Below are positions 1-5,730 of a stretch of DNA of 8,055 nucleotides, piece after piece. The translations under genes and the position numbers were made by a program. The DNA comes from Bacteroidota bacterium (GTDB lineage Bacteria > Bacteroidota > Bacteroidia > Chitinophagales > Chitinophagaceae). Positions within the stretch are counted from its first letter, which is position 1. Each line of letters starts with the position of its first letter. The notes beneath the pieces are model-generated. The model was not told the origin of the DNA. It made no database searches and saw nothing but the letters and a program-made list of their open reading frames with translations. The stretch covers positions 1 through 8,055 of the forward strand of contig CANHJA010000098.1 of the NCBI GenBank assembly GCA_947460795.1, in the 5' to 3' direction.

Positions 1-1145
1 AAAGGACTTAAAAAAAACGATGTCAATGCATTCCCATTTACAGTGATCGCTAAGTTAGAAGCAGCAGTACGTTGTATGCCGCCAATTTGTGTAGAAACAG
101 TAATCGGATTAGAAAAATCGATGTTCGGAATGTTAAATGCAAAAGATTTATTGAGGGTTCGGCCTGGCAAATCATTTAACTCATCGCCCCACCACATTTT
201 CCCATAACGGCCAATATTGACAGAATCTTTTTCGTGAAATAGAAATTCATTAAAAGAGGTTACGATTTGAGTCGAAGTTGTGGGAGTGCTCTCTAATTGA
301 ATTCTTTTTCCAGCTCCTTTGTCAACATTTAAAAAATAATAGCTAACATCATTGTAAATGTTATACTGATGTGTAAATAGTTTTTTTGCAGAGTCTTTTA
401 AGATAGAGTGCGGGCCATTGGCATAAAATAAAATGTAATCTCCTTGATCCATTTTGCCATCACCACCGTCTATAACTTGAATGGCATTTTCTACTAAATC
501 GTCATTTCTAAATATGGCATTATCTTCGGCTAGCATTTCGCCTCCATTGCCGTATAATCGAATATTGGCAGGATTAATAGCACTTGCATTTAAGCCTAAT
601 TTATTTAAAAAATCATATGTTATTTTATAAACTCCATTTGCTGTAACAGAGATTTGATACCAATCTCCAGTAGCTAAAATCGAGTTGTTTGCATACACCC
701 TCGCCCCGGTTGTTTTATTCAATGTAGGCGTGTTTATTTCTTGAACATCTAATTTGTAATCAACTAATTTTGTAATTGAGCCATCTTGATTTTGAATATA
801 TTGCGGAATTAAAATAATTGCAATTGCTTTTTTCCGTTCTTTAGAAATATAGATTTTAGGTTCGAAGTTGGTTGGTATTTTTGATTTGTCTTTTACTTTA
901 TTGCTTACTACAGTTGTCGTTTTTACATCTTTTAAAGTAACTTTTGGCAATGCATAATTATTCAATTTTATTTTTTGAACAACGAATAATTCATCTTCAT
1001 TCACTTTTTCATTTTGTGTTGATAATAAATTTTTGGCATTTTTAGAAATTGTAAAATCATCTATGGTAGATTGCTTTATTTGCGCATTAGAATGCAACTG
1101 TGCACAGCCAAGTAACAAACTAAATATAAGAATACTTTTTTTCAT
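1..1145 (-). CDS. porU: Type IX secretion system sortase PorU, N-terminal part (runs off left edge)
   Basis: The 381 complete codons are open from an ATG at 1145 to the window edge, so this is the 5' part of a longer gene. PorU is the outer-surface C25 (gingipain-type) cysteine peptidase/transpeptidase that removes the C-terminal signal of type IX cargo and attaches cargo to the surface. The protein has an N-terminal signal sequence (about residues 1-21, ending SNAQ). The PorU-type region GDWYQISV (160-167), GVYKITYD (about 171-178) and IRLYGNGGEM (195-204) follows, with WWGDE at 318-322. The catalytic His/Cys domain would lie beyond the edge and is not visible, so activity cannot be judged. 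LLGC at residues 11-14 resembles a lipobox, but a type I signal peptide is usual for the family. The gene follows gldE on the same strand after a 137-base gap and has its own promoter box. Identification rests on remembered family motifs; another C25-family surface protein is the main alternative. Confidence 0.85.
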   Translation of the reverse strand, partial: MKKSILIFSLLLGCAQLHSNAQIKQSTIDDFTISKNAKNLLSTQNEKVNEDELFVVQKIKLNNYALPKVTLKDVKTTTVVSNKVKDKSKIPTNFEPKIYISKERKKAIAIILIPQYIQNQDGSITKLVDYKLDVQEINTPTLNKTTGARVYANNSILATGDWYQISVTANGVYKITYDFLNKLGLNASAINPANIRLYGNGGEMLAEDNAIFRNDDLVENAIQVIDGGDGKMDQGDYILFYANGPHSILKDSAKKLFTHQYNIYNDVSYYFLNVDKGAGKRIQLESTPTTSTQIVTSFNEFLFHEKDSVNIGRYGKMWWGDELNDLPGRTLNKSFAFNIPNIDFSNPITVSTQIGGIQRTAASNLAITVNGNALTSFFLSP

Positions 1146-1282
1146 TTTACAATAAATTGAATGAGTCAAAGTTAACGGATAACTCTGCTACTGAGAATTA
1201 AATATTGTAAATTTATTTGACTAAAATGTACAATACTATTTGATTGATTATTAATAAACGAAATAATGTTAAAATTATTGCA
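1146..1282. other. Intergenic region between gldE and porU
   Basis: This AT-rich 137-base gap holds the porU promoter box. Right after the gldE stop it also has an AT-only inverted repeat (AATAAT at 1262-1267, ATTATT at 1274-1279), which could form only a weak terminator. A second inverted pair, TATTGTA (1203-1209) and TACAATA (1229-1235), has a 19-base spacer and could be an operator, but nothing else supports that. I see no coding frame here. Confidence 0.4.
1167..1174 (-). promoter_or_regulatory. Bacteroidetes-type -7 box of porU
   Basis: Read on the minus strand this is TAACTTTG, a perfect match to the Bacteroidetes -7 consensus TAnnTTTG. It lies 21 bases before the porU ATG, giving a very short leader. 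No clear TTG -33 element is present at the usual 17-23 base spacing; the upstream sequence there is TTTAATT. I infer that porU is transcribed independently of gldE, at least in part. Confidence 0.5.
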
Positions 1283-2641
1283 TTAGTCTTCAATAATTTC
1301 TGTAGGATTGATTGTCAATTTTATTTTCTGAATTCTTCTTTTATCTAATTGAACAACTGTAAAGCCATAGTTTTCGAAATGAACAGTTTCATTTTGCGCA
1401 GGAAATTTACCAGCAATTTCCAACACTAAACCTGCCAATGAATCGCTCTCACCTCTAATGTTTTCAAAAACATCTACAGGAATAGCAAGAATTCGGCAAA
1501 CATCGTTGATTAATGTTTTGCCCTCGAAAAGATAATTATGCTCATCAATTTTTTTAGCTAACAAATCGTCTTCGTCAAATTCATCTTTAATTTCTCCAAT
1601 AATTTCTTCTACAATATCTTCTAAGGTTACTATTCCTGAGGTGCCACCAAATTCATCCACAACAATCGCCATGTGGTTTCTTTTTTGTTGAAATTCTTTT
1701 AAAAGAGGTTTTATTAATTTAGTCTCGTGTATAAAATGAGGAACTCTAATTAATTGATGCCAATCAGCAGCGTCTTCATCAATATGAGCTAAAATATCTT
1801 TGGTATAAAGAATTCCCTTGATATCATCTAAGCTTTCTTGATATACTGGCAATCTTGAAAAACCAGTTTCAATAATATAGGCTTTCACTTGAGCAAAGTC
1901 CCATTGATAACTCAATGCTGAGACATCCATGCGGGCTCTCATAATTTGTTTTACATAAATTTCGCCAAACTTAACTATGCCTTTATAAATGTTTTTTTCT
2001 TCGTTTGTTGCAGAATGCCCAACAGTTAATTCTATTGCATTTTCGAAGTCTTCATTGCTGATTTCATTTTTTTTCGAGCTCCCTATTTTTCGTTCAATAA
2101 AAGAAGTGGAGTTCACTAAAAAACTACTCAAAGGGCTCAAAAACTTATCTAGAAATTTAATTGCCGGAGCAGTAAATATGCTCAAGCGAATGTTATTTTG
2201 AGTAGCATATACTTTAGGTAAAACTTCTCCAAATAGAACCAAGAAAAAGGTCACTAAAACTACTTGTATTAATATATTTAATAAGGTGTAAAATTGAGGC
2301 TCATGATTAGGAAATAACGCCTGCATATTAATCAAACTATTGAATAATAAGTCGGTGCTTATGATCACCGCTATGCTTAAAAAATTATTGGCAATCAATA
2401 TAGTTGCTAATAATCTTTTGGGGCGTTCAATGAGATCTAAAACCGTTTGATATCGGGCATCTTCTTTTTGCTTCATGTAATTAATATCTTTTGAAGACAA
2501 AGAAAAAAGAGCCACCTCCGAACCAGAAATTAATGCAGTAAAAAAAAGTAAAATGAAAATAAGGATTCCTAAAATAATTTCAGTTGAAATTCCAATATTT
2601 TCTGTAGTTAATAATATAAAGTTTACCGAATCAGGGTCCAA
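1283..2641 (-). CDS. gldE: GldE-like CNNM/CorC (DUF21-CBS-CorC) membrane protein
   Basis: This 452-residue inner-membrane protein has the full CorC/CNNM layout. A transmembrane DUF21/CNNM domain (about 19-190) contains SGSEVALFSL (39-48) and FGEVLPK (137-143). Two CBS domains follow (about 225-350) with GFSRLPVY (260-267) and VVDEFGGTSGIVTLEDI (327-343), then a CorC_HlyC domain (about 365-446). Relatives act in divalent-cation (Mg/Co) transport. In flavobacteria the GldE member supports gliding motility together with the lipoprotein GldD; that specific role is inferred here from phylum and context. The start is TTG at 2641: an in-frame stop lies at 2657-2659 and no ATG occurs between it and the conserved N-terminus, which begins MDPD as I recall for GldE proteins. 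The gene lies 62 bases after ssb in the mutY-ssb-gldE run. gldD is not next to it; porU is. A general CorC/HlyC-family ion transporter is the more cautious name. Confidence 0.88.
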   Translation of the reverse strand: MDPDSVNFILLTTENIGISTEIILGILIFILLFFTALISGSEVALFSLSSKDINYMKQKEDARYQTVLDLIERPKRLLATILIANNFLSIAVIISTDLLFNSLINMQALFPNHEPQFYTLLNILIQVVLVTFFLVLFGEVLPKVYATQNNIRLSIFTAPAIKFLDKFLSPLSSFLVNSTSFIERKIGSSKKNEISNEDFENAIELTVGHSATNEEKNIYKGIVKFGEIYVKQIMRARMDVSALSYQWDFAQVKAYIIETGFSRLPVYQESLDDIKGILYTKDILAHIDEDAADWHQLIRVPHFIHETKLIKPLLKEFQQKRNHMAIVVDEFGGTSGIVTLEDIVEEIIGEIKDEFDEDDLLAKKIDEHNYLFEGKTLINDVCRILAIPVDVFENIRGESDSLAGLVLEIAGKFPAQNETVHFENYGFTVVQLDKRRIQKIKLTINPTEIIED

Positions 2642-2703
2642 AGTTGTATGTTTTCGTTAAGAAATAAATAGATAGGTTCTATTTTTATAGATTGCAAATA
2701 TAA

Positions 2704-3123
2704 TTAAAAAGGGAGTTCGCTGTTCAAATCATCTGATGAAGGTTCTACAATATTGCCCATAAAGTCATCAGCACCTACTTCCAAGTCCGACTTTTTTTTG
2801 TCTAACATAACAAGATTGGTAGCAATAATTTCAGTCATAAATCGTCTGTTTTTGTCTTTATCTTCCCAAGATCGAGTACGCAAACTGCCTTCAATATGAA
2901 CTAAGCTGCCTTTATGTAAATATTTAGCAGCCAATTCGGCTAAGCCTCTCCACAAAACAATGTTGTGCCATTCTGTTTGTGGAATGGTTGCACCTTTTTT
3001 GTCCTTGTAGGTTTCAGTAGTTGCCAATGGAAATTTCGCAACAGGAATTTCCCCATCAATGTATTGAATTTCTGGGTCTTTCCCTAAATTTCCAATTAAA
3101 AAAACATGATTAACACCTCTCAT
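2704..3123 (-). CDS. ssb: Single-stranded DNA-binding protein
   Basis: This 139-residue SSB binds ssDNA during replication, recombination and repair. The N-terminal OB fold (about 1-108) has the family signatures NHVFLIGNLGKDPE (5-18), TEWHNIVLW (50-58) with two aromatic residues, the LAELAAKYLHKG stretch (61-72) and HIEGSLRTRSW (76-86). A short polar, acidic linker (about 111-133) leads to the tip DDLNSELPF (131-139). This corresponds to the acidic-hydrophobic C-terminal peptide (DDDIPF in E. coli) that recruits partner proteins. It is shorter than the E. coli protein (178 aa), mainly in the linker. The ATG start at 3123 lies 38 bases after the mutY stop, which suggests co-transcription. A TATAAT-like hexamer on the minus strand at 3154-3159, within the gap, could give an extra promoter. 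Confidence 0.95.
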   Translation of the reverse strand: MRGVNHVFLIGNLGKDPEIQYIDGEIPVAKFPLATTETYKDKKGATIPQTEWHNIVLWRGLAELAAKYLHKGSLVHIEGSLRTRSWEDKDKNRRFMTEIIATNLVMLDKKKSDLEVGADDFMGNIVEPSSDDLNSELPF

Positions 3124-3136
3124 AATTTACTTATTT

Positions 3137-3155
3137 AAATAAAAAAATCAAAAAT
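3137..3155 (-). repeat. 19-bp exact direct repeat, copy 1 (upstream of ssb)
   Basis: The plus-strand sequence AAATAAAAAAATCAAAAAT recurs exactly at 4216-4234. This copy sits 13 bases before the ssb ATG, inside the 38-base mutY-ssb gap. The match ends at both sides. It is A-rich and low in complexity, so chance is possible, but both copies lie just upstream of genes on the same strand. Confidence 0.5.
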
Positions 3156-3161
3156 TATACT

Positions 3162-4217
3162 CTAAAGATAATTGTTTTTTTCAAAAAAAGAAATTATTAT
3201 CCTAGGAAATGCATATTGAGAAATGCTATTTTTTCTTATTTTTTGTAGTTTTTTTAAAAAAGTTGAAGGAAATAAATCATTGGGTAATAAATAAAAATAG
3301 CCAATGATTTTTTGATGTGATAATGTTTGCTTAAAAATTTGTGGAGCATTTACGGTTGAAGACTTAAGATTATACTCTTTTTGGCTAAAAGAAATGACTT
3401 CAGCATCAGACTCAACCAAGTAAAAAGTATGAAGCGTTTGCCAAATATCTTTTTCAGTCCGCAAAGTGATGTAAATATGTTGCTCGTCTTCAATTACAAA
3501 AAAATGAAAATGCCTTTTCTTATGGATAATTTTCTCTTTTTTAATTGGAAAATCATTTATTTTATCGAGTTCAAAGGATTTGCAGATATCAATAAATGGA
3601 CAATCATTGCAAAGCGGATTTTGAGGTTTGCAAACAGTTGCACCAAAATCCATAATAGCTTGATTATATTTTGCCGGATGTTTTTTGTCTAAAAGCTGAT
3701 TGCTAAGTTCTAAAAAATATTTCTTTCCTTTAGTTGTATGATAATTTTCGGTAATCATGAAAATTCTGCTCAAAACCCTAACCACATTTCCATCAACCAC
3801 AGCATGCGGTAAATTGTATGCAAATGAAGCAATTGCAGCAGCAGTGTAATCTCCAATACCTTTTAATGAAAGAATCACTTCATGTTTATTGGGAAAAATG
3901 CCGTTGTGATTAGCTACAATTGATTTTGCGGTGGCATGTAAATTGCGGCATCTACTGTAATAACCTAAACCTTGCCAAACAGAAAAAAGTTCTTGTTCGT
4001 TGGCGTTTGCTAAATCAAAAACAGTTGGATATTTTTCAATTAATTTATGGTAATAAACCGCTCCCTGTTGAACCCGAGTTTGCTGCAAAATAATCTCACT
4101 AATCCATATTTTGTAAGGATCTTTAATTCCTTTCCAAGGCATTGTGCGATGATTGCTCGTTTTATCCCAATGAAGTAACAGTTCTTTAAACAATAGAATT
4201 ATGAGTTGAAAAATCAA
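3162..4217 (-). CDS. mutY: Adenine DNA glycosylase MutY
   Basis: MutY removes adenine mispaired with 8-oxoguanine in base excision repair. With the longest start the protein has 351 residues. The HhH-GPD domain carries SEIILQQTRV with catalytic Glu41, the hairpin LKGIGDYTAAAIA (118-130), and VVDGNVVRVLSR with catalytic Asp142. The 4Fe-4S cluster motif is intact: C196-X6-C203-X2-C206-X5-C212. The C-terminal NUDIX-like 8-oxoG recognition domain (about 229-351) has LSH at 299-301, matching the F-S-H loop. No ATG occurs between the in-frame stop at 4227-4229 and residue 26, so the start must be non-ATG. The coordinates use TTG at 4217. TTG at 4193, giving 343 residues, fits the family N-terminus better and leaves the 19-bp repeat outside the gene. 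The gene heads the minus-strand run to ssb and diverges from the HU gene. Confidence 0.95.
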   Translation of the reverse strand: MIFQLIILLFKELLLHWDKTSNHRTMPWKGIKDPYKIWISEIILQQTRVQQGAVYYHKLIEKYPTVFDLANANEQELFSVWQGLGYYSRCRNLHATAKSIVANHNGIFPNKHEVILSLKGIGDYTAAAIASFAYNLPHAVVDGNVVRVLSRIFMITENYHTTKGKKYFLELSNQLLDKKHPAKYNQAIMDFGATVCKPQNPLCNDCPFIDICKSFELDKINDFPIKKEKIIHKKRHFHFFVIEDEQHIYITLRTEKDIWQTLHTFYLVESDAEVISFSQKEYNLKSSTVNAPQIFKQTLSHQKIIGYFYLLPNDLFPSTFLKKLQKIRKNSISQYAFPRIIISFFEKNNYL

Positions 4218-4234
4218 ATAAAAAAATCAAAAAT
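4216..4234 (-). repeat. 19-bp exact direct repeat, copy 2 (at mutY start)
   Basis: This copy is identical to 3137-3155 and lies in the mutY/HU divergent region. It overlaps the longest possible mutY start (TTG 4217) and lies 22 bases before the alternative TTG at 4193. The octamer AAATCAAA occurs three times around it (4211-4218, 4224-4231, 4231-4238), so the region is rich in A-tracts and probably curved. Confidence 0.5.
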
Positions 4235-4247
4235 CAAAAAAATGATT

Positions 4248-4255
4248 TATTTTCG
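4248..4255 (+). promoter_or_regulatory. Candidate -7 box for the HU gene
   Basis: TATTTTCG matches TAnnTTTG with one mismatch and lies 31 bases before the HU ATG, a reasonable leader length. There is no TTG -33 element at the right spacing, only A-tracts. Highly expressed genes can rely on A-tract upstream sequence, but this is inference. Confidence 0.3.
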
Positions 4256-4256
4256 T

Positions 4257-4264
4257 CAAATATA
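4257..4264 (-). promoter_or_regulatory. Candidate -7 box for mutY(-ssb-gldE)
   Basis: On the minus strand this reads TATATTTG, a perfect TAnnTTTG match, about 40-64 bases before the possible mutY TTG starts. No TTG -33 element is evident; the upstream bases fall in the HU start region. The box faces the candidate HU box at 4248-4255, so the two promoters would overlap. Confidence 0.4.
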
Positions 4265-4286
4265 ACTATAAATAAATACTACTACT

Positions 4287-4607
4287 ATGAAGAAGGCTGA
4301 TTTAATTAACATGATATCTGATCAAACAGGTATTCCTAAAGTTGATGTTTTGGTAACATTGGAAAGTTTTTTCGTAAACGTTAAAGACACATTGATTGAA
4401 GGAGAAAATATTTACATTCGAGGATTCGGAAGTTTTATCACTAAAAAAAGAGCTGCAAAGGTGGGGCGCAATATTAAAAAGAATACATCGGTTTATATTC
4501 CAGAACATTTTGTACCTGCTTTTAAACCAGCAAAAGAATTTGTTGATGAAGTGAAAAAATTAAATCCGACAACGGTAGTTGCTGTTAAAGAAGAAGTTTT
4601 AGACTAA
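4287..4607 (+). CDS. HU/IHF-family nucleoid DNA-binding protein
   Basis: This 106-residue protein belongs to the HU/IHF family of dimeric DNA-bending proteins that shape the nucleoid. The N-terminal helices (MKKADLINMI, about 1-40) are followed by RGFGSF (45-50), the beta-arm KKRAAKVGRN (53-62) and the saddle-closing PAFKPAKEF (77-85). The C-terminal tail (about 92-106) extends past the 90-residue norm and ends in acidic residues. At the arm tip, residue 63 is Ile (GRNI) where E. coli HU and IHF have the proline that intercalates into DNA. I recall a similar arm in other Bacteroidetes members, so this is probably lineage-specific and not damage. The ATG is clear and fits the family N-terminus. 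The gene diverges from mutY and starts a plus-strand run; the TPR gene begins 24 bases after its stop. HU versus IHF-beta cannot be decided from sequence. Confidence 0.93.
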   Translation: MKKADLINMISDQTGIPKVDVLVTLESFFVNVKDTLIEGENIYIRGFGSFITKKRAAKVGRNIKKNTSVYIPEHFVPAFKPAKEFVDEVKKLNPTTVVAVKEEVLD

Positions 4608-4631
4608 TTAGAATAAATTATAATATATAAA

Positions 4632-5504
4632 GTGCAGAAAAAACAACTATTTTTAATTTCAGGGGCTATAATGTTATTTATAGCTCTTTACTTTTTTGGG
4701 GATATGACAGGTCCAAAAAAATCCGATTCTAATGGACAAACTAGCGAACATCAGCATCAAGCAGGTGAGAGTGGACCAATGTCGGGCATGAACCCTTCGG
4801 CTCAAATTCCTGATTTAGACTTTACAAAATATACCAATGATGCAATTTCGAAGCTTACTGATGAAAATAAAATTAAAGCAAATAATTTAACTCAAGCAGC
4901 TACAAAAAGCAATACAGCTGTAGCTTACAAAGACATTGCAGAGTTTTGGGAAGCTCAAAATGAGCTTAATATGGCGGCTAATTATTATAAAAAAGGAGCT
5001 TTTTTGGAAAATACAGAAAAAAGTGTCACATTTGCAGGAAATCTATTTGTAGCACTTCTCCAAAAAACAGAAGAGGCATCAATAAGAAAGTGGCAAGCTG
5101 TGGAAGCCATCAGTTGTTTTGAAAAGGCAATTGAAATAAATCCTACAAACCTTGACACAAAAATAGCTTTAGCTACTTGTTACACAGAAGGAACTGGTGA
5201 AACGATGAAGGGTGTAACTCTCTTAAGAGAAATAACTCAAAACGACAGTACTAACATTCCTGCTAATATTATCTTAGGTAAGTTAGCCATACAGTCTGGA
5301 CAATTTGATAAAGCAAAAAAACGATTAGAACTAGTTCTTTCATTAAGACCGGATAATACAGAAGCTATGTATTTTTTAGCCGAAGCCTACAAAGGTTTAG
5401 GAGACAAACAAAAAGCAATAGAACTTTTTGAAAAATGCAAAAGTTTAGTAAAAAACCCAGATTTTACGAAAGAAGTAGATAACTATATAAAGACATTTAA
5501 GTAA
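4632..5504 (+). CDS. Membrane-anchored TPR protein of unknown function
   Basis: This 290-residue protein starts at GTG (4632), 24 bases after the HU stop. One N-terminal hydrophobic segment (about 6-23, LFLISGAIMLFIALYFFG) should anchor it in the inner membrane with the rest outside the cytoplasm. A His/Gln/Gly/Met-rich polar linker (about 30-60) follows, with EHQHQ at 39-43 and PMSGM at 49-53. The remainder is mostly helical TPR repeats: a degenerate one near 97-130, then about 136-170, 171-206, 207-240 and 241-274. The last two are the clearest, for example GQFDKAKKRLELVLSLRPDN (223-242) and AEAYKGLGDKQKAIELFEKC (250-269). TPRs bind proteins, but no partner or reaction is visible. The HU-TPR-rng order is, as I recall, shared by other Bacteroidetes, which suggests a housekeeping role. 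Function is unassigned. Confidence 0.85.
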   Translation: MQKKQLFLISGAIMLFIALYFFGDMTGPKKSDSNGQTSEHQHQAGESGPMSGMNPSAQIPDLDFTKYTNDAISKLTDENKIKANNLTQAATKSNTAVAYKDIAEFWEAQNELNMAANYYKKGAFLENTEKSVTFAGNLFVALLQKTEEASIRKWQAVEAISCFEKAIEINPTNLDTKIALATCYTEGTGETMKGVTLLREITQNDSTNIPANIILGKLAIQSGQFDKAKKRLELVLSLRPDNTEAMYFLAEAYKGLGDKQKAIELFEKCKSLVKNPDFTKEVDNYIKTFK

Positions 5505-5535
5505 ACAATATTTTTTAACAAAAAACATTTTCATC

Positions 5536-5625
5536 ATGCCTTGCGGAAAAAAACGTAAAAGACATAAAATTGCTACCCATAAACGTAAAAAACGTTTAAG
5601 AAAGAATCGTCATAAGAAGAAATAA
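5536..5625 (+). CDS. 29-aa basic protein, bS22/mS38 (AURKAIP1/COX24 domain)-like
   Basis: This tiny frame (ATG 5536, TAA 5623-5625) encodes 29 residues: 11 Lys, 6 Arg, 3 His and no acidic residue. It begins MPCGKKRKRHKIATHKRKKR. The pattern K-K-R-x-R-H-K...H-K-R-K-K-R-x-R matches what I know of the COX24/AURKAIP1 C-terminal domain (DUF1713). Members include mitochondrial ribosomal protein mS38 and actinobacterial bS22, a small-subunit protein near the decoding region. Very short stand-alone forms are annotated in Bacteroidetes. The likely role is a ribosomal small-subunit protein; this is inference from the family. It lies 31 bases after the TPR gene and before the hairpin at 5651-5683, so it probably ends the HU-TPR transcript. 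The upstream stretch is A-rich (AACAAAAAACATTTTCATC), which suits SD-independent initiation in this phylum. Confidence 0.85.
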   Translation: MPCGKKRKRHKIATHKRKKRLRKNRHKKK

Positions 5626-5650
5626 TTTCTTCCTTTAATTATATTCTTTT

Positions 5651-5683
5651 CAAATAACTAGTGGTTAAAACACTAGTTATTTG
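5651..5683 (+). terminator. Perfect 13-bp inverted repeat, probable terminator
   Basis: CAAATAACTAGTG (5651-5663) and CACTAGTTATTTG (5671-5683) form a perfect 13-bp stem with a 7-base loop (GTTAAAA). It lies 26 bases after the basic-protein stop and 48 bases before the rng start. The bases after the stem (TTAGTG) are not a clean T-tract on the plus strand, so it may stop transcription from either side or act as an mRNA 3'-end stabiliser. A palindromic operator is less likely given the loop. Confidence 0.65.
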
Positions 5684-5708
5684 TTAGTGTATGCGTGTGA
5701 TAATTGTT
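5680..5708 (+). promoter_or_regulatory. Weak candidate promoter for rng
   Basis: TTTG (5680-5683) is followed after 17 bases by TAATTGTT (5701-5708), which matches the TAnnTTTG -7 box at only four of six fixed positions. It lies 22 bases before the rng TTG. Its upstream element would overlap the terminator stem. No better promoter is seen in the 105-base gap. Confidence 0.22.
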
Positions 5709-5730
5709 GTAAGAAACCTTTTATAAAGTT

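Noticed and set aside
1989..2201. Open plus-strand frame of 70 codons
   Set aside because: It is antisense to gldE with no family resemblance.
2666..2684. Inverted repeat AAATAG/CTATTT in the ssb-gldE gap as a terminator
   Set aside because: It has only six AT-rich pairs with a 7-base loop, and ssb-gldE look co-transcribed. It is too weak to call.
3381..3692. Open plus-strand frame of 103 codons
   Set aside because: It is antisense to the mutY C-terminal half, has no recognisable domain, and mutY is intact and well supported.
4302..4508. Open minus-strand frame of 68 codons
   Set aside because: It is antisense to the HU gene, a strong conserved family.
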